64,000 nucleotides of DNA from Lateolabrax maculatus (Eukaryota > Chordata > Actinopteri > Acropomatiformes > Lateolabracidae): contig CM062218.1 of NCBI GenBank assembly GCA_031216445.1, forward strand, positions 6,903,001 through 6,967,000, in the 5' to 3' direction. Below the pieces are notes generated by a model, which ran no database searches, was not told the origin of the DNA, and saw nothing but the letters and a program-made list of their open reading frames with translations. How positions within the stretch are numbered: position 1 is the stretch's first letter; each line of letters opens with the position of its first letter. Below, piece by piece: positions 11,958-25,900 of this stretch. Made by a program: the position numbers and the translations under genes.

Positions 11958-12205
11958 AAACTAGTTTGTAAATTTAGAGAGCAGATCTTGGGCATTTTAT
12001 TGCAAATACAAGTTGAAGGCATTTTTTTTATGCTTAGACATGTTTTTGACACAGCTCCATTTTGGGGAGGTAAATGAAGGTTCATGGAAATAAAATATCA
12101 ATTTCTAAACCTCTAAGAAGTGAAATTCAAAGTTTTGAATGTATCACTAAATAAAGCTTGTTTTGTAACAAGATGTCTCTGGCTTTATTGAAACCAGTTG
12201 GGTAG

Positions 12206-12249
<44 letters not shown>

Positions 12250-12392
12250 TACTGATAATATTAACATTTTTTTTTAAAATAAAACCCAAACAAAGATACA
12301 CAGAAAACAGAATGTAAGCTATACAATTCAGACATCAAAGCAAGGGAAAAAAAACAAGTTATGCTATGATGCTCAAGGCTGGAAGAGTTGGT

Positions 12393-12428
<36 letters not shown>

Positions 12429-12737
12429 TTTTATGACCTTCCAGTTCTGACTAAGTTTCAGGCTATTAAGATAGATAGTGAAAGTGACATTAATGGAATC
12501 CACTTAAGGTTTTTTTTTCTTCTAAAAACTCAAAAGACAGTTAACAAGATATAACAGTATTTTTAAAATCCTTCTTGCCTACTTTTATCTCAAAAGTCAG
12601 CAGATATACTTTATATAAAAATAAATAAAGTTATCAATCCAGAAAGAAGGTTTCATGAGACCCAAAGTATCATTTTATATTAACCCCATTAATGAAAAAC
12701 CTCCAGGAAACAGAGACATTTAGGATCTGGGAGGGGC
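11958..12737 (+). other. 3' UTR and flank E of TPMT copy 1
   Basis: Two AATAAA signals lie at 12089-12094 and 12150-12155, so transcripts probably end near 12170. A (TG)n run at about 12207-12247 and an (AC)n run at about 12397-12424 follow. The two runs are complementary, about 150 bp apart, and could pair as a hairpin. The region is shared by all units and leads directly into the next segment A. Confidence 0.7.
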
Positions 12738-13168
12738 AGTGCTGCATATTGTAAAAAGAACTATCAGCACCCATTAACACACACAGAGCATATGAAAAGC
12801 CTTTGCATTCATCCGTGTTTCACAGCTGGGATTCTCTGAGGCCTCAAAGCTGAAGTAACGTTTATACGCAACTGTCATAAAAACTGGGAAAGTCATGAAG
12901 TATCAAGCTGGTAGATCAGTGTTGAGTGTGTGTTTCGAGCGGTCAGAGGGGACCTGGGGCCTCCGGAGCCCGAGCAGAAGATCATCAGGGTTCTTAGAAT
13001 CCTGCTCACATGCGGATGGAACTTTAAAGGCGTCACGTAGGAACGCGTCACGGGGCCTCCTTCTTCCCCATTGGCTGTTGCCTGGATACGGCGCCAAACA
13101 TCGGCGAGGCGAGGAGGAAGGAACACGGGCTAACCAGGCTAACCGGGCTAACCTGTGGAAAGTTTTGT
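12738..13168 (+). promoter_or_regulatory. Orphan copy of the PPP1R36 promoter (segment A2)
   Basis: It matches 31372-31804 closely and, unlike A1 and A3, shares agcacccattaac, gcgaggcgagg and three ggctaacc units with the true promoter A4. It ends at the same aaagttttgt junction. It lies about 2.1 kb upstream of the TPMT copy 2 start codon because unit 2 lacks the large insert. Confidence 0.8.
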
Positions 13169-15238
13169 TCTTGCAGCACCCCTTGTCCAGATAAAGTCAC
13201 CATCCTTCCTTCCCTTCCCTCTGAATTGACGTTGTCTTGGCCTTGGAGGAAGATCCTGTATCTGGATCTGTGTCCTGGCTGCAGCGCGCAGTGTGCAGAG
13301 AGGCAGGCAGTGCAGAGGCTTTCTGAGGATCAGTGACAGCTGTCAGAGTCTGAATGTGATTTCAGCAAGCTTTTACAGAGAAAACGACAGGGAAAAAGAC
13401 TGCATTAAGAGTCAAAATGCCATAAAAAATTTAAATAAAAAAAATAATTAGTTGCAATAAACCCTGAATTTAAATTTGGCTAAGTAAACCCGTCCTGTTA
13501 AGGAACACCACAAGGTGCCGTTGAAAGCTCCAGGGGAACACAAATATCCCGTCAGTGAACTTTAGTTAAGATTTTCTTCTTAATAAAACTGGCCCACTGT
13601 TCCAAAGGTCAATAATGAAATTGCAACTTCTAAAAAGGTTACTTTCCTCCAGAATTTTATTTTGAAACCCTGTTTAATTTGGACATAATGATGCAGATGA
13701 AGTGCATGATTCTACATCGATGAGAAGGTTGTTATTGCAAAATGATGCATTCTATTTTATCTTCTATTTAGCCTTATTAGGAATTATGTTACCAAAGGTC
13801 CAATATGAAAAAATATAGCTACCGAGTAGGTTGTTATACCTAACTAAATACATTTAAAACAGCTTTGGGTGGAGAGGATTGTGCACTAAAAGACTGAAAT
13901 TAAATTAGCCATGCAATTTTGCTTGGAAACATCGTAAGGAGCCCCTTACGGATATTTACTAGTCCCCACAGAGAAGAACATAGCAAATAAAGGCCAATAT
14001 TTGTCTTTGCTTGTTGAGGTCATCAGCACTCATAAACAGAATTCGTTAGGCCCAGAGGCAAAGCATTCACAAGTTGAAGTAATGTTGTTAAGTAAGATGG
14101 TGTAATGTCCCATATTTCACGTGTAACTGAATGCAGCACCAGGCTCCTCCCAAACCAGAAGTAAAAACCGGGCACTTTGGGTACTGCAGTCCCCGAGTTT
14201 TACCTGTCAGGCATTGCTTTCTTAAACGTCCTGCTACTTAAGGTTGTCAAACATACCAAAAGTAATTCTTCTATGTAAATTATTACTTTTACACTTGCTT
14301 TGGCAATGTAAACGTCTGTTTCCCATGCCAATAAAGCTCCTTTGAATTGAATTGAATTGACGAGTGAGAGATATGGATTGATCGCCTGACAGACAAAACT
14401 CTGGGCAAAAACATATCATAGCTCACTGGGTATTTAAAGGAGCCGGTGCTCAATCAAAGCTACAGCTGGACTGATATTACCAAACATTATCTTCACTCAG
14501 GAAAGGTGCGCTTCTGGTTACATCTGACAATATGCAGGATTCAGGTTTTCTCTTGAAGATGCTATGGCTGTTGGGGTTTTTTTTACGCCAGGCTGCTGCT
14601 GGGTAAGTGTGGACTTGTTGTGTAATTGTTATGTTATCACAAGTTGCTCCTGGTAATAACCTGACATATTTGATTGGTTTCATTATTTATAGTAGGTATA
14701 GCAGTAGATCTCATTCATTAACTTTAGAAAAGACTTGTGTTATGCAAGCTGCACAACACAAACGTTTTTATTTCAAAAAGCTGTTATTTGATTACATTCC
14801 AGTTATTTCCTGAGATGTAATCATGCAGGCTAAAAGATGTGACTTTAAACTCTTTCAGTGTATGTACACAGAGGGAAAAGGTTACTCTGCATACATGTAC
14901 ATAAAATCAGCTTTAACCTCAGATTTGTCTGTTATGGCTACAGCTTATTCTCCTGTAATCATCTACCGGCAGAGTCAAATGCTCTTAGGTCAATAACAAC
15001 CATGGTTTTCTACAAACCTTATACCGCTCTCTTAATGCATGTTTCCCCATCATTCATTCACACATATGTTCTACCTGCAGCAGTTTCACGTGTTTATGTG
15101 CAGTAATGTGTGACTGTGTGTATTACATGTACTCCCCCCTGTCTTCAGACTCCTATATGAATGTAATTCTCTCTTTTCTTTGCTTTCTCTCTGTCGCTCT
15201 GTTCTTTGTTATTCCTCAGTAGTTGGGATCAGGCAAAT
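13169..15238 (+). other. Segments B2 and D2 upstream of TPMT copy 2
   Basis: B2 (13169-13987) joins D2 (14042-15238) through 54 bases that have no counterpart in units 1 and 3, at the point where those units carry the 7 kb insert. The LINE tail is at about 14270-14360. A donor-like GTAAGT lies near 14604. The CRE/E-box block of the other units is missing: after tatgcaagctgc the sequence goes straight to acaacacaaacg. No gene is seen. Confidence 0.6.
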
Positions 15239-17412
15239 ATGTCCAGCCTGCTGGCACCGCAGGCAAATCGGGTCATGGCACTCGGAGAATGGGAGAAACG
15301 CTGGCAGGAGGACAGGATTGGCTTCCATCAATCTCATGTAGACAAGTAAAGGCCCCACTATTATCTACCTCAACTGTAGGATAAGGGAAAACAAAAGTTT
15401 TCCAAATGTATGTGTTATTTAACAAGATTAGATTAACTGTAAATGTACATTACACCTCTAGTGATCCCATGAAAAAATCACTTGTTTACAAGGCACACAA
15501 GGAAAATTAGGCAAATTCAGTCCAAACATCCACATCTCAGTGTTTTCCATAGAGTTAATATGTTTAGAGCTAGCGATGATGTAACCCTAACTATTAAAAA
15601 TACACACAGAAGGAACATATGGTGTTTTGCTGTTAATTGTGGTTTTGGTGGGGTTTTTGGACAGGATGCTGGAGAACAATATTGATAAAGCTCTTGCCGG
15701 ACGGACAGGAGTTCGCTTCTTCTTCCCTCTCTGTGAGAAAACTGTAGATATGAAGTGGTAAGAAAAAGACGTATTATATCCAATAACAAAGATCAGATTT
15801 TTGTTAAGTCATGATTTATGCTAAAAAATGCCAGTTCTTATTAAAAATGTATGGGCACACCGTGATTAAACGTGTTCTCATTGATGGTCACAACATGCTC
15901 CAAAATTTCTTGTACTTCCTGTGTGAATCCCAGGCTAGCAGACATGGGCCACTCAGTGGTTGGGGTAGAGATATCTGAAAAGGGTATAAAGCAGTTCTTT
16001 GAGGAAAACAACTTGACCTACAGCGAGGAGCCGGTCCCTGCCATACCTGGAGCAAAGCTTTACAAGGTAGGTGAAATATACATGTGTGTAAACAGTGAAG
16101 GATTCTTTTCATATTTTTATATTTTATCCAATGGACTTGACTGATATCCCACTTTAAGAGTTTATTGGTTTTATGTAATAAATCCAGTTAATGCAGGAAT
16201 ATTGATGGGAGAAAACGTGTGTAAATACATTAAAAAAACATGTATTTACGCACACGGACAATAGTTAATCCACATTGTCTTTGTTTCACAGAGCTCGGAG
16301 AGAAATATCTCCCTATATCAATGTGACCTGTTCAACTTCTCGAGGTAAGTAAACTGTATATGTTTGTATCCATTTAAAGATGTTAAATGACTTGCACAAG
16401 TAAGTGTTAAACAAACTATTTCCATTTCACAGTTCCATTGGGGGTCAGTTTGGGGGAATTTGGGACAAGGGCTCTCTAGTGGCAATCAACCCAGGAGACA
16501 GAGAAAAGTAAGATGACATTGAACCCTCCATTGAGATTTGATATATCAACATAGCAGATGAGGTTTTAATATAAAACATAATGCTCATCATTTGAAAAAT
16601 ATTATACCTAATCACACTCAAATTAAATTAAACCTCTTGAAACAATTTAAATGTTTAATTGAAATCATTCTAAGAAGTTAACATCAGGTAATTTATAAAG
16701 ATGCAACACAGTTTGGACCATTCGCTATATATGCTCACATATGCTACATGTGCTCCATGTTGTCTTACATACTTTCTCTCTCACAATACCCCAGGTATGC
16801 TGCTCTCATGATTTCTCTCATGGCCAAAGACTGCAGATACCTCTTGGACACTGTGTTGTACAATCCTGAATTATATGGAGGTAACTGTCAATAGTGTCTG
16901 AAACATCAGGAGCTGTATAGAGAGGCATTCACACCCCTGGTCTTAAAACAAAAGAAAAAATAAATGAATTAATGATTTTCACTTATTTTGCATTTCTAAA
17001 TTTCTGCATTGCGTTTGTATGAGTTTGGTGAAACTTAAAAAATATCTGTAATTGTATTTGTCTTTCAGGTCCTCCCTTTCTTGTGCCTGATGAGCAAGTG
17101 CAAAGCTTGTTTGGTGAGTGTCAAGAACAATCATGGCTGAGTGCGTTTCTGTACTTAATCATAAAAATTCACAAAAAATTATATGAACAGCACTATGATA
17201 CTGTAGGAAATTATACTTGGATACATTTTAGATATTGACTATAAAGACTGAGATTAATTTGCATTTTAATGGTGCATTTCTTTTCCTCAGGGAACAGCTG
17301 TGATATTGAACTGCTGCAGTCGGTGGAAGAGTCCCTAACAGACAGACATCGACGCATGGGACTGGACCAACTTACTGAAAATGTACACCTCCTCACCCTA
17401 AAGAGAATTTAA
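15239..17412 (+). CDS. tpmt: Thiopurine S-methyltransferase, copy 2 (substituted SAM site)
   Basis: Coding exons are 15239-15345, 15665-15757, 15934-16066, 16292-16344, 16433-16507, 16795-16880, 17069-17113 and 17291-17412, giving 237 residues with intact GT-AG sites and no stops. Same fold and role as copies 1 and 3, but more diverged. PLCGKA becomes PLCEKT, placing Glu at residue 60 (human Gly71, a SAM contact). WDRG becomes WDKG, placing Lys at residue 141 (human Arg152, an active-site residue). The conserved Trp after RH near the C-terminus is Met. The intron after exon 3 of the coding set is shorter (225 bp against 562 in copy 1). The open frame argues against a simple pseudogene, yet the changes suggest weak or altered methyl transfer. 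Its upstream region lacks the CRE/E-box cluster. Confidence 0.92.
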
Positions 17413-17844
17413 AAACTAGTTTGTAAATTTAGAGAGCAGATCTACCAAGTCGAAGGCATTTTTTTATGCTTAGACATGTTTTTGACACAGCTCCATTTTG
17501 GGGAGGTAAATGAAGGTTCATGGAAATAAAATATCAATTTCTAAACCTCTAAGAAGTGTAATCTAAAGTTTTGAATGCATCACTAAATAAAGCTTGTTTT
17601 GTAACAAGATGTCTTTGGCTTTATTGAAACCAGTTGGGTAGCTGTGTGTGTGTGTGTTACTGATAATATTAACAGTTTTTTTATATATTAATAAATCAAT
17701 TTTTTTTAAAAAATAAAACCTATTAACAAAAAACAGAATTAACAACAAAGATACACAGAAAACAGAATGTAAGCTATAAAATTCAGACATCAAAGCAAGG
17801 GAAAAAACAAGTTATGCTATGATGCTCAAGGCTGGAAGAGTTGG

Positions 17845-17886
<42 letters not shown>

Positions 17887-18202
17887 ACACAGTTTTTATG
17901 ACCTTCCAGTTCTGACTAAGTTTCAGGCTATTAAGATAGATACTGAAAGTGACATTAATGGAATCCACTTAAGATTTTTTTTTTCCTTCTAAAAACTCAA
18001 AAGCCAGTTAAAAAGATATAACAGTATTTTTAAAATCCTCCTTGCCTACTTTTATCTCAAAAGTTAGCAGATATACTTTATATAAAAATAAATAAAGTTA
18101 TCAATCCAGAAAGAAGGTTTCATGAAACCCAAAGTATCATTTTATATTAACCCCATTAATGAAAAACCTCCAGGAAATAGACATTTAGGATCTGGGAGGG
18201 GC
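17413..18202 (+). other. 3' UTR and flank E of TPMT copy 2
   Basis: AATAAA signals lie near 17526 and 17586. The TG run is short here (about 17645-17660) and the CA run is at about 17855-17890, preceded by a tctctctctc tract. Otherwise it is collinear with the flanks of copies 1 and 3, with extra bases near 17680-17740. Confidence 0.7.
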
Positions 18203-18622
18203 AGTGCTGCATATTGTAAAAAGAACTATCAGCACCAATCACACACACAGAGCATATGAAAAGCCTTTGCATTCATCCGTGTTTCACAGCTGGGATTCTC
18301 TGAGGCCTCAAGCTGAAGTAAAGTTTATACGCAACTGTCATAAAAACTGGGAAAGTCATGAAGTATCAAGCTGGTAGATCAGTGTTCAGTGTGTGTTTCG
18401 AGCGGTCAGAGGGGACCTGGGGCCTCCGGAGCCCGAGCAGAAGATCATCAGGGTTCTTAGAATCCTGCTCACATGCGGATGGAACTTTAAAGGCGTCACG
18501 TAGGAACGCGTCACGGGGCCTCCTTCTTCCCCATTGGCTGTTGCCTGGATACGGCGCCAAACATCGGCGAAGCAAGGAGGAAGGAACACGGGCTAACCAG
18601 GCTAACCTGTGGAAAGTTTTGT
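18203..18622 (+). promoter_or_regulatory. Orphan copy of the PPP1R36 promoter (segment A3)
   Basis: It is almost identical to A1, sharing agcaccaatc, gcgaagcaagg and two ggctaacc units, and it ends at the same junction. Its flanking B3 also matches B1 nearly base for base. Confidence 0.8.
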
Positions 18623-19424
18623 TCTTGCAGCACCCCTTGTCCAGATAAAGTCACCATCCTTCCTTCCCTTCCCTCTGAATTGACGTTGTCTTGGCTTTGG
18701 AGGAAGATCCTGTATCTGGATCTGTGTCCTGGCTGCAGCGCGCAGTGTGCAGAGAGGCAGGCAGTGCAGAGGCTTTCTGAGGATCATTGACAGCTGTCAG
18801 AGTCTGAATGTGATTTCAGCATGCTTTTACAGAAAAAAACGACAGGGAAAAAGACTGCATTAAGAGTCAAAATGCCATAAAAAATAAAAATAAAAAAAAT
18901 AATTAGTTGCAATTTGGCTAGTAAACCCGTCCTGTTAAGGAACACCACAAGGTGCCGTTGAAAGCTCCAGGGGAAAACAAATATCCCGTCAGTGAACTTT
19001 AGTTAAGATTTTCTTCTTAATAAAACTGGCCCACTGTTCCAAAGGTCAATAATGAAATTGCAACTTCTAAAAAGGTTACTTTCCTCCAGAATTTTATTTT
19101 GAAACCCTGTTTAATTTGGACATAATGATGCAGATGAAGTGCATGATTCTACATCGATGAGAAGGTTTTTATTGCAAAATTATGCATTCTATTTTATCTT
19201 CTATTTAGCCTTATTAGGAATTATGTTACCAAAGGTCCAATATGAAAAGATATAGCTACCTAGCAGGTTGTTATACCTAACTAAATACATTTAAAACAGC
19301 TTTGGGTGGAAAAGATTGTGCACTAAAAGACTGAAATTAAATTAGCCATGCAATTTTGCTTGGAAACATCGTAAGGAGCCGTTCACAGATCTTTGCTAGT
19401 CCCCACAGAGAACAACATAGCAAA
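18623..19424 (+). other. Segment B3, non-coding duplicated DNA
   Basis: Near-identical copy of 421-1222. No gene is seen. Confidence 0.6.
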
Positions 19425-19934
19425 CTAGAAAAGGCAATTTCTGACGAAATTGCGGTGTGAATGCTGACTGCTGAAAGGCTGACGTTAAACTGGATTGCTG
19501 AAGCTGAGCACAAAAAGTGGAATAATATCAACAATGTATGAAAAATGTGGAATAGTTGAATGTTTGTTGAAAGGCTGACGCTAAACTGGATTGCTAAAGT
19601 TTGGTAAAAGTCAGTTGAATAATATCAACAATGTATGAAAAATGTGGAATAGTTAAATGTTTGTTAAAAGGCTGGCGCTAAACTGGATTGCTGGCTTGAA
19701 CTAGCTTGAAGCAGCTGGAGGGAGTATGAATTAGTAAGAAAAGTGGGAAATGGTCTAAATATTATGAATGGGAGTTAAAAGTTGAATAAAACTGAGAATG
19801 TATGAAATATGTACAAGATTTTCTGGTTTACACATGAAAGTATGAGGTTATGGAGGTTAACATGAGAGTAAGATATCTAAACCAATCTCATTGCTCATGT
19901 TGCTTGAAAAAGTAAAAAAATGGCAAACTCCTGT

Positions 19935-19966
<32 letters not shown>

Positions 19967-22900
19967 CTGTCTGTTTGTCACATCCACCAACTGCTGTTAA
20001 CTCCATCTCAGTCCTTGGTCAGACTAGACTACAAAGTGGTAAATGGTGTATATCTTATGAATGGGAGTTAAAAGTTGAATAAAACAAAGAATGTATAAAA
20101 GATGTACAACATTTTGTGGTTTGAATAAAGTTTACACCTGACAGTAAGCATGAGCAGATTAGACTTGAAAAATGCTTGAAAAGGTATAAAAATGTCAAAA
20201 TCCTGTGTGCCTGTGTCAAACTGCACTAATAAGCTGTGTGTCATAGGCTGGGGTCAGTGGTTGACAAAAAAACAAAAACACGACAAAAAACCAACAAAAA
20301 CGAAACAATAAACAACAAAAAACGACAAAAACAACATAAAACCACATTAAAAACAAAAAAACGACAAAAATACAACAAAAATGACAAAAAACGACACTAT
20401 AAACAACAAAAACGACACTATAAACAACAAAAACGACACTATAAACAACAAAAACGACAAAAAAACAACAAAAACGGCACTATAAACAACAAAAACGACA
20501 CTATAAAGGACACAAAACAACAACAACAACACTATAAACAACACTATAAACAACAAAAAATGACAAAAACAACAATAAAAACAACACAAAACGACACTAA
20601 AAACAACAAAAACGACACTATAAACAACAAAAACGAAGCTATAATGAACAAAAATGACACTATGAACAACAGAAACGACACTAAAAACGACAAAAAAGAC
20701 ACTACAAACAACAAAAAAGACAAAAAAACAACAAAAACGACAAAAAACGACACTATAAACAACAAAAACGAAACAATAAACAACAAAAAACAACAAAAAC
20801 AACACAAAACCACATTAAAAACAAAAAAATGACAAAAATACAACAAAAATGACAAAAAACGACACTATAAACAACAAAAACGACACTATAAACAACAAAA
20901 ACGACAAAAAAACAACAAAAACGGCACTATAAACAACAAAAACGACACTATAAAAAACAAAAAATGACACTATAAACAACAAAAATGACACTATAAACAA
21001 CAAAAACCGACAAAAACAACAAAAACGACACTATAAACAACAAAAACGACAAAAAACAACAAAAACGACACTATAAACAACAAAAAAACGACAAAAACAC
21101 AACAAAAACGACAAAAAATGACACTATAAACAACAGAAACCGACAAAAAACAACTAAAACGACACTATAAACAACAAAAAACGACAAAAAACAACAAAAA
21201 AGACAAAAAACGACACTATAAACAACAAAAACGACACTATAAACAACAAAAAAAGACAAAAAAACAACAAAAACGACAAAAAAACGACACTATAAACAAC
21301 AAAAACGACACTAAACAACAAAAAACGACAAAAAACAACAAAAACGACACTATAAACAACAAAAACGACAAAAAACAACAAAAACAACACTATAAACAAC
21401 AAAAACGACAAAAAACAACAAAAACGACACTATAAACAACAAAAAAAAGGACAAAAAACAACAAAAAAGACGAAAAACGACACTATAAACAACAAAAACG
21501 ACACTAAAAACAACAAAAACGACACTATAAACAACAAAAAACGAAAAAAAACAACAAAAAATACACTATAAACAACAAAACCGACACTATAAACAACAAA
21601 AACGACACTATAAACAACAAAAAACGAAAAAAAACAACAAAAAATACACTATAAACAACAAAAACGACACTATAAACAACAAAAAAACAACAAAAAAACA
21701 ACAAAAACGACAAAAAAAGACACTATAAACAACAAAAACGACACTATAAACAACAAAAAACGACAAAAAACGACACTATAAACAACAAAAACAACAAAAA
21801 CGACACTATAAACAACAAAAACGACACTATAAACAACAAAAAACGACAGAAAAACAACAAAAAACAACAAAAAACGACACTATAAACAACAAAAACGACA
21901 CTATAAAGGACACAAAACAACAACAACAACACTATAAACAACAAAAAATGACAAAAACAACAATAAAAACAACACAAAACGACACTAAAAACAACAAAAA
22001 CGACACTATAAACAACAAAAACGAAGCTATAATGAACAAAAATGACACTATGAACAACAGAAACGACACTAAAAACGACAAAAAAGACACTACAAACAAC
22101 AAAAAAGACAAAAAAACAACAAAAACGACAAAAAACGACACTATAAACAACAAAAACGAAACAATAAACAACAAAAAACAACAAAAACAACACAAAACCA
22201 CATTAAAAACAAAAAAATGACAAAAATACAACAAAAATGACAAAAAACGACACTATAAACAACAAAAACGACACTATAAACAACAAAAACGACAAAAAAA
22301 CAACAAAAACGGCACTATAAACAACAAAAACGACACTATAAAAAACAAAAAATGACACTATAAACAACAAAAATGACACTATAAACAACAAAAACCGACA
22401 AAAACAACAAAAACGACACTATAAACAACAAAAACGACAAAAAACAACAAAAACGACACTATAAACAACAAAAAAACGACAAAAACACAACAAAAACGAC
22501 AAAAAATGACACTATAAACAACAGAAACCGACAAAAAACAACTAAAACGACACTATAAACAACAAAAAACGACAAAAAACAACAAAAAAGACAAAAAACG
22601 ACACTATAAACAACAAAAACGACACTATAAACAACAAAAAAAGACAAAAAACAACAAAAACGACAAAAAAACGACACTATAAACAACAAAAACGACACTA
22701 AACAACAAAAAACGACAAAAAACAACAAAAACGACACTATAAACAACAAAAACGACAAAAAACAACAAAAACAACACTATAAACAACAAAAACGACAAAA
22801 AACAACAAAAACGACACTATAAACAACAAAAAAACGACAAAAAACAACAAAAAAGACGAAAAACGACACTATAAACAACAAAAACGACACTAAAAACAAC

Positions 22901-25900
22901 AAAAACGACACTATAAACAACAAAAAACGAAAAAAAACAACAAAAAATACACTATAAACAACAAAACCGACACTATAAACAACAAAAACGACACTATAAA
23001 CAACAAAAAACGAAAAAAAACAACAAAAAATACACTATAAACAACAAAAACGACACTATAAACAACAAAAAAACAACAAAAAAACAACAAAAACGACAAA
23101 AAAAGACACTATAAACAACAAAAACGACACTATAAACAACAAAAAACGACAAAAAACGACACTATAAACAACAAAAACAACAAAAACGACACTATAAACA
23201 ACAAAAACGACACTATAAACAACAAAAAACGACAGAAAAACAACAAAAAACAACAAAAAACGACACTATAAACAACAAAAACGACACTATAAAGGACACA
23301 AAACAACAACAACAACACTATAAACAACAAAAAATGACAAAAACAACAATAAAAACAACACAAAACGACACTAAAAACAACAAAAACGACACTATAAACA
23401 ACAAAAACGAAGCTATAATGAACAAAAATGACACTATGAACAACAGAAACGACACTAAAAACGACAAAAAAGACACTACAAACAACAAAAAAGACAAAAA
23501 AACAACAAAAACGACAAAAAACGACACTATAAACAACAAAAACGAAACAATAAACAACAAAAAACAACAAAAACAACACAAAACCACATTAAAAACAAAA
23601 AAATGACAAAAATACAACAAAAATGACAAAAAACGACACTATAAACAACAAAAACGACACTATAAACAACAAAAACGACAAAAAAACAACAAAAACGGCA
23701 CTATAAACAACAAAAACGACACTATAAAAAACAAAAAATGACACTATAAACAACAAAAACGACACTATAAACAACAAAAACCGACAAAAACAACAAAAAC
23801 GACACTATAAACAACAAAAACGACAAAAAACAACAAAAACAACACTATAAACAACAAAAACGACAAAAAACAACAAAAACGACACTATAAACAACAAAAA
23901 ATGACACTATAAACAACAAAAAACGACAAAAAACAACAAAAACGACACTATAAACAACAAACAAACGACAAAAAAACAACAAAAACGACAAAAAAACAAC
24001 ACTATAAACAACAAAAACGACACTATAAACAACAAAAAACGACAAAAAAAACAAAAACGACACTATAAACAACAAAAACGAAACAATAAACAACAAAAAA
24101 CGACAAAAACAACACAAAACCACATTAAAAACAAAAAAACGACAAAAATACAACAAAAATGACAAAAAACGACACTATAAACAACAAAAACGACACTATA
24201 AACAACAAAAAACGACACTATAAACAACAAAAACGACAAAAAAACAACAAAAACGACACTATAAAAAACAAAAAATGACACTATAAACAACAAAAAACGA
24301 CAAAAAACAACAAAAACGACACGATAAACAACAAAAACGACAAAAAACTACAAAAACGACAAAAAACGACACTATAAACAACAAAAACGACACTATAAAC
24401 AACAAAAAACGACAAAAAACAACAAAAACGACACTATAAACAACAAAAACGACAAAAAACAACAAAAACGACACTATAAACAACAAAAAAACGACAAAAA
24501 AACAAAAAAAACGACAAAAAACGACACTATAAACAACAAAAACGAAACAATAAACAACAAAAAACGACAAAAACAACACAAAACCACATTAAAAACAAAA
24601 AAACGACAAAAATACAACAAAAATGACAAAAAACGACACTATAAACAACAAAAACGACACTATAAACAACAAAAAACGACACTATAAACAACAAAAACGA
24701 CAAAAAAACAACAAAAACGACACTATAAAAAACAAAAAATGACACTATAAACAACAAAAAACGACAAAAAACAACAAAAACGACACGATAAACAAAAAAA
24801 ACGACAAAAAACAACAAAAACGACAAAAAACGACACTATAAACAACAAAAACCGACAAAAAACAACTAAAACGACACTATAAACAACAAAAAAGACAAAA
24901 AACGACACTATAAACAACAAAAACGACACTATAAACAACAAAAAAACGACAAAAAAACAACAAAAACGACAAAAAAACGACACTATAAACAACAAAAACG
25001 ACACTAAACAACAAAAAACGACAAAAAACAACAAAAACGACACTATAAACAACAAAAACGACACTAAAAACAACAAAAACGACACTATAAACAACAAAAA
25101 AACGACAAAAAAACAACAAAAAAGACAAAAAACGACACTATAAACAACACAAACGACACTATAAACAACAAAAAACGACACTATAAACGACAAAAACGAC
25201 AAAAAACGACACTATAAACGACAAAAACGACAAAAAACGACACTATAAACAACAAAAACGACAAAAAAACAAAAACGACACTATAAACAACACAAACGAC
25301 AAAAACGACACTATAAACAACAAAAAACGACAGAAAAACAACAAAAACGACACTATAAACAACAAAAACGACAAAAAACAACAAAAACGACACTATAAAC
25401 AACAAAAACAACAAAAACGACACAAAACAACAAAAAATGACACAAAACAACAAAAAACAACAAAAAACGACACTATAAACAACAAAAAACGACAAAAAAA
25501 AAACAAAAACGAAAAAAACAACAAAAACGACACTATAAACAACAAAAACGACAAAAACGACACTATAAACAACAAAAAACGACACAAAACAACAAAAAAT
25601 GACACAAAACAACAAAAAACAACAAAAAACGACACTATAAACAACAAAAAACAACAAAAAAACAACAAAAACGAAAAAAAACAACAAAAACGACACTATA
25701 AACAACAAAAACGACAAAAAACAACAAAAACGACATAAAATACAAAAACGACAAAAAACAACAAAAATGACAAAAAACAACACTACAAACAACAAAAACG
25801 ACAAAAAAACAACAAAAACGACACTATAAACAACACAAACGACACAAAACAACAAAAACGACACTATAAACAACAAAAAAGGCACTTTAAACAAGAAAAA

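Noticed and set aside
15239..17412. TPMT copy 2 as a pseudogene
   Set aside because: All eight exons, splice sites and the stop are intact; the changes are substitutions, so it is kept as a CDS with altered site residues.
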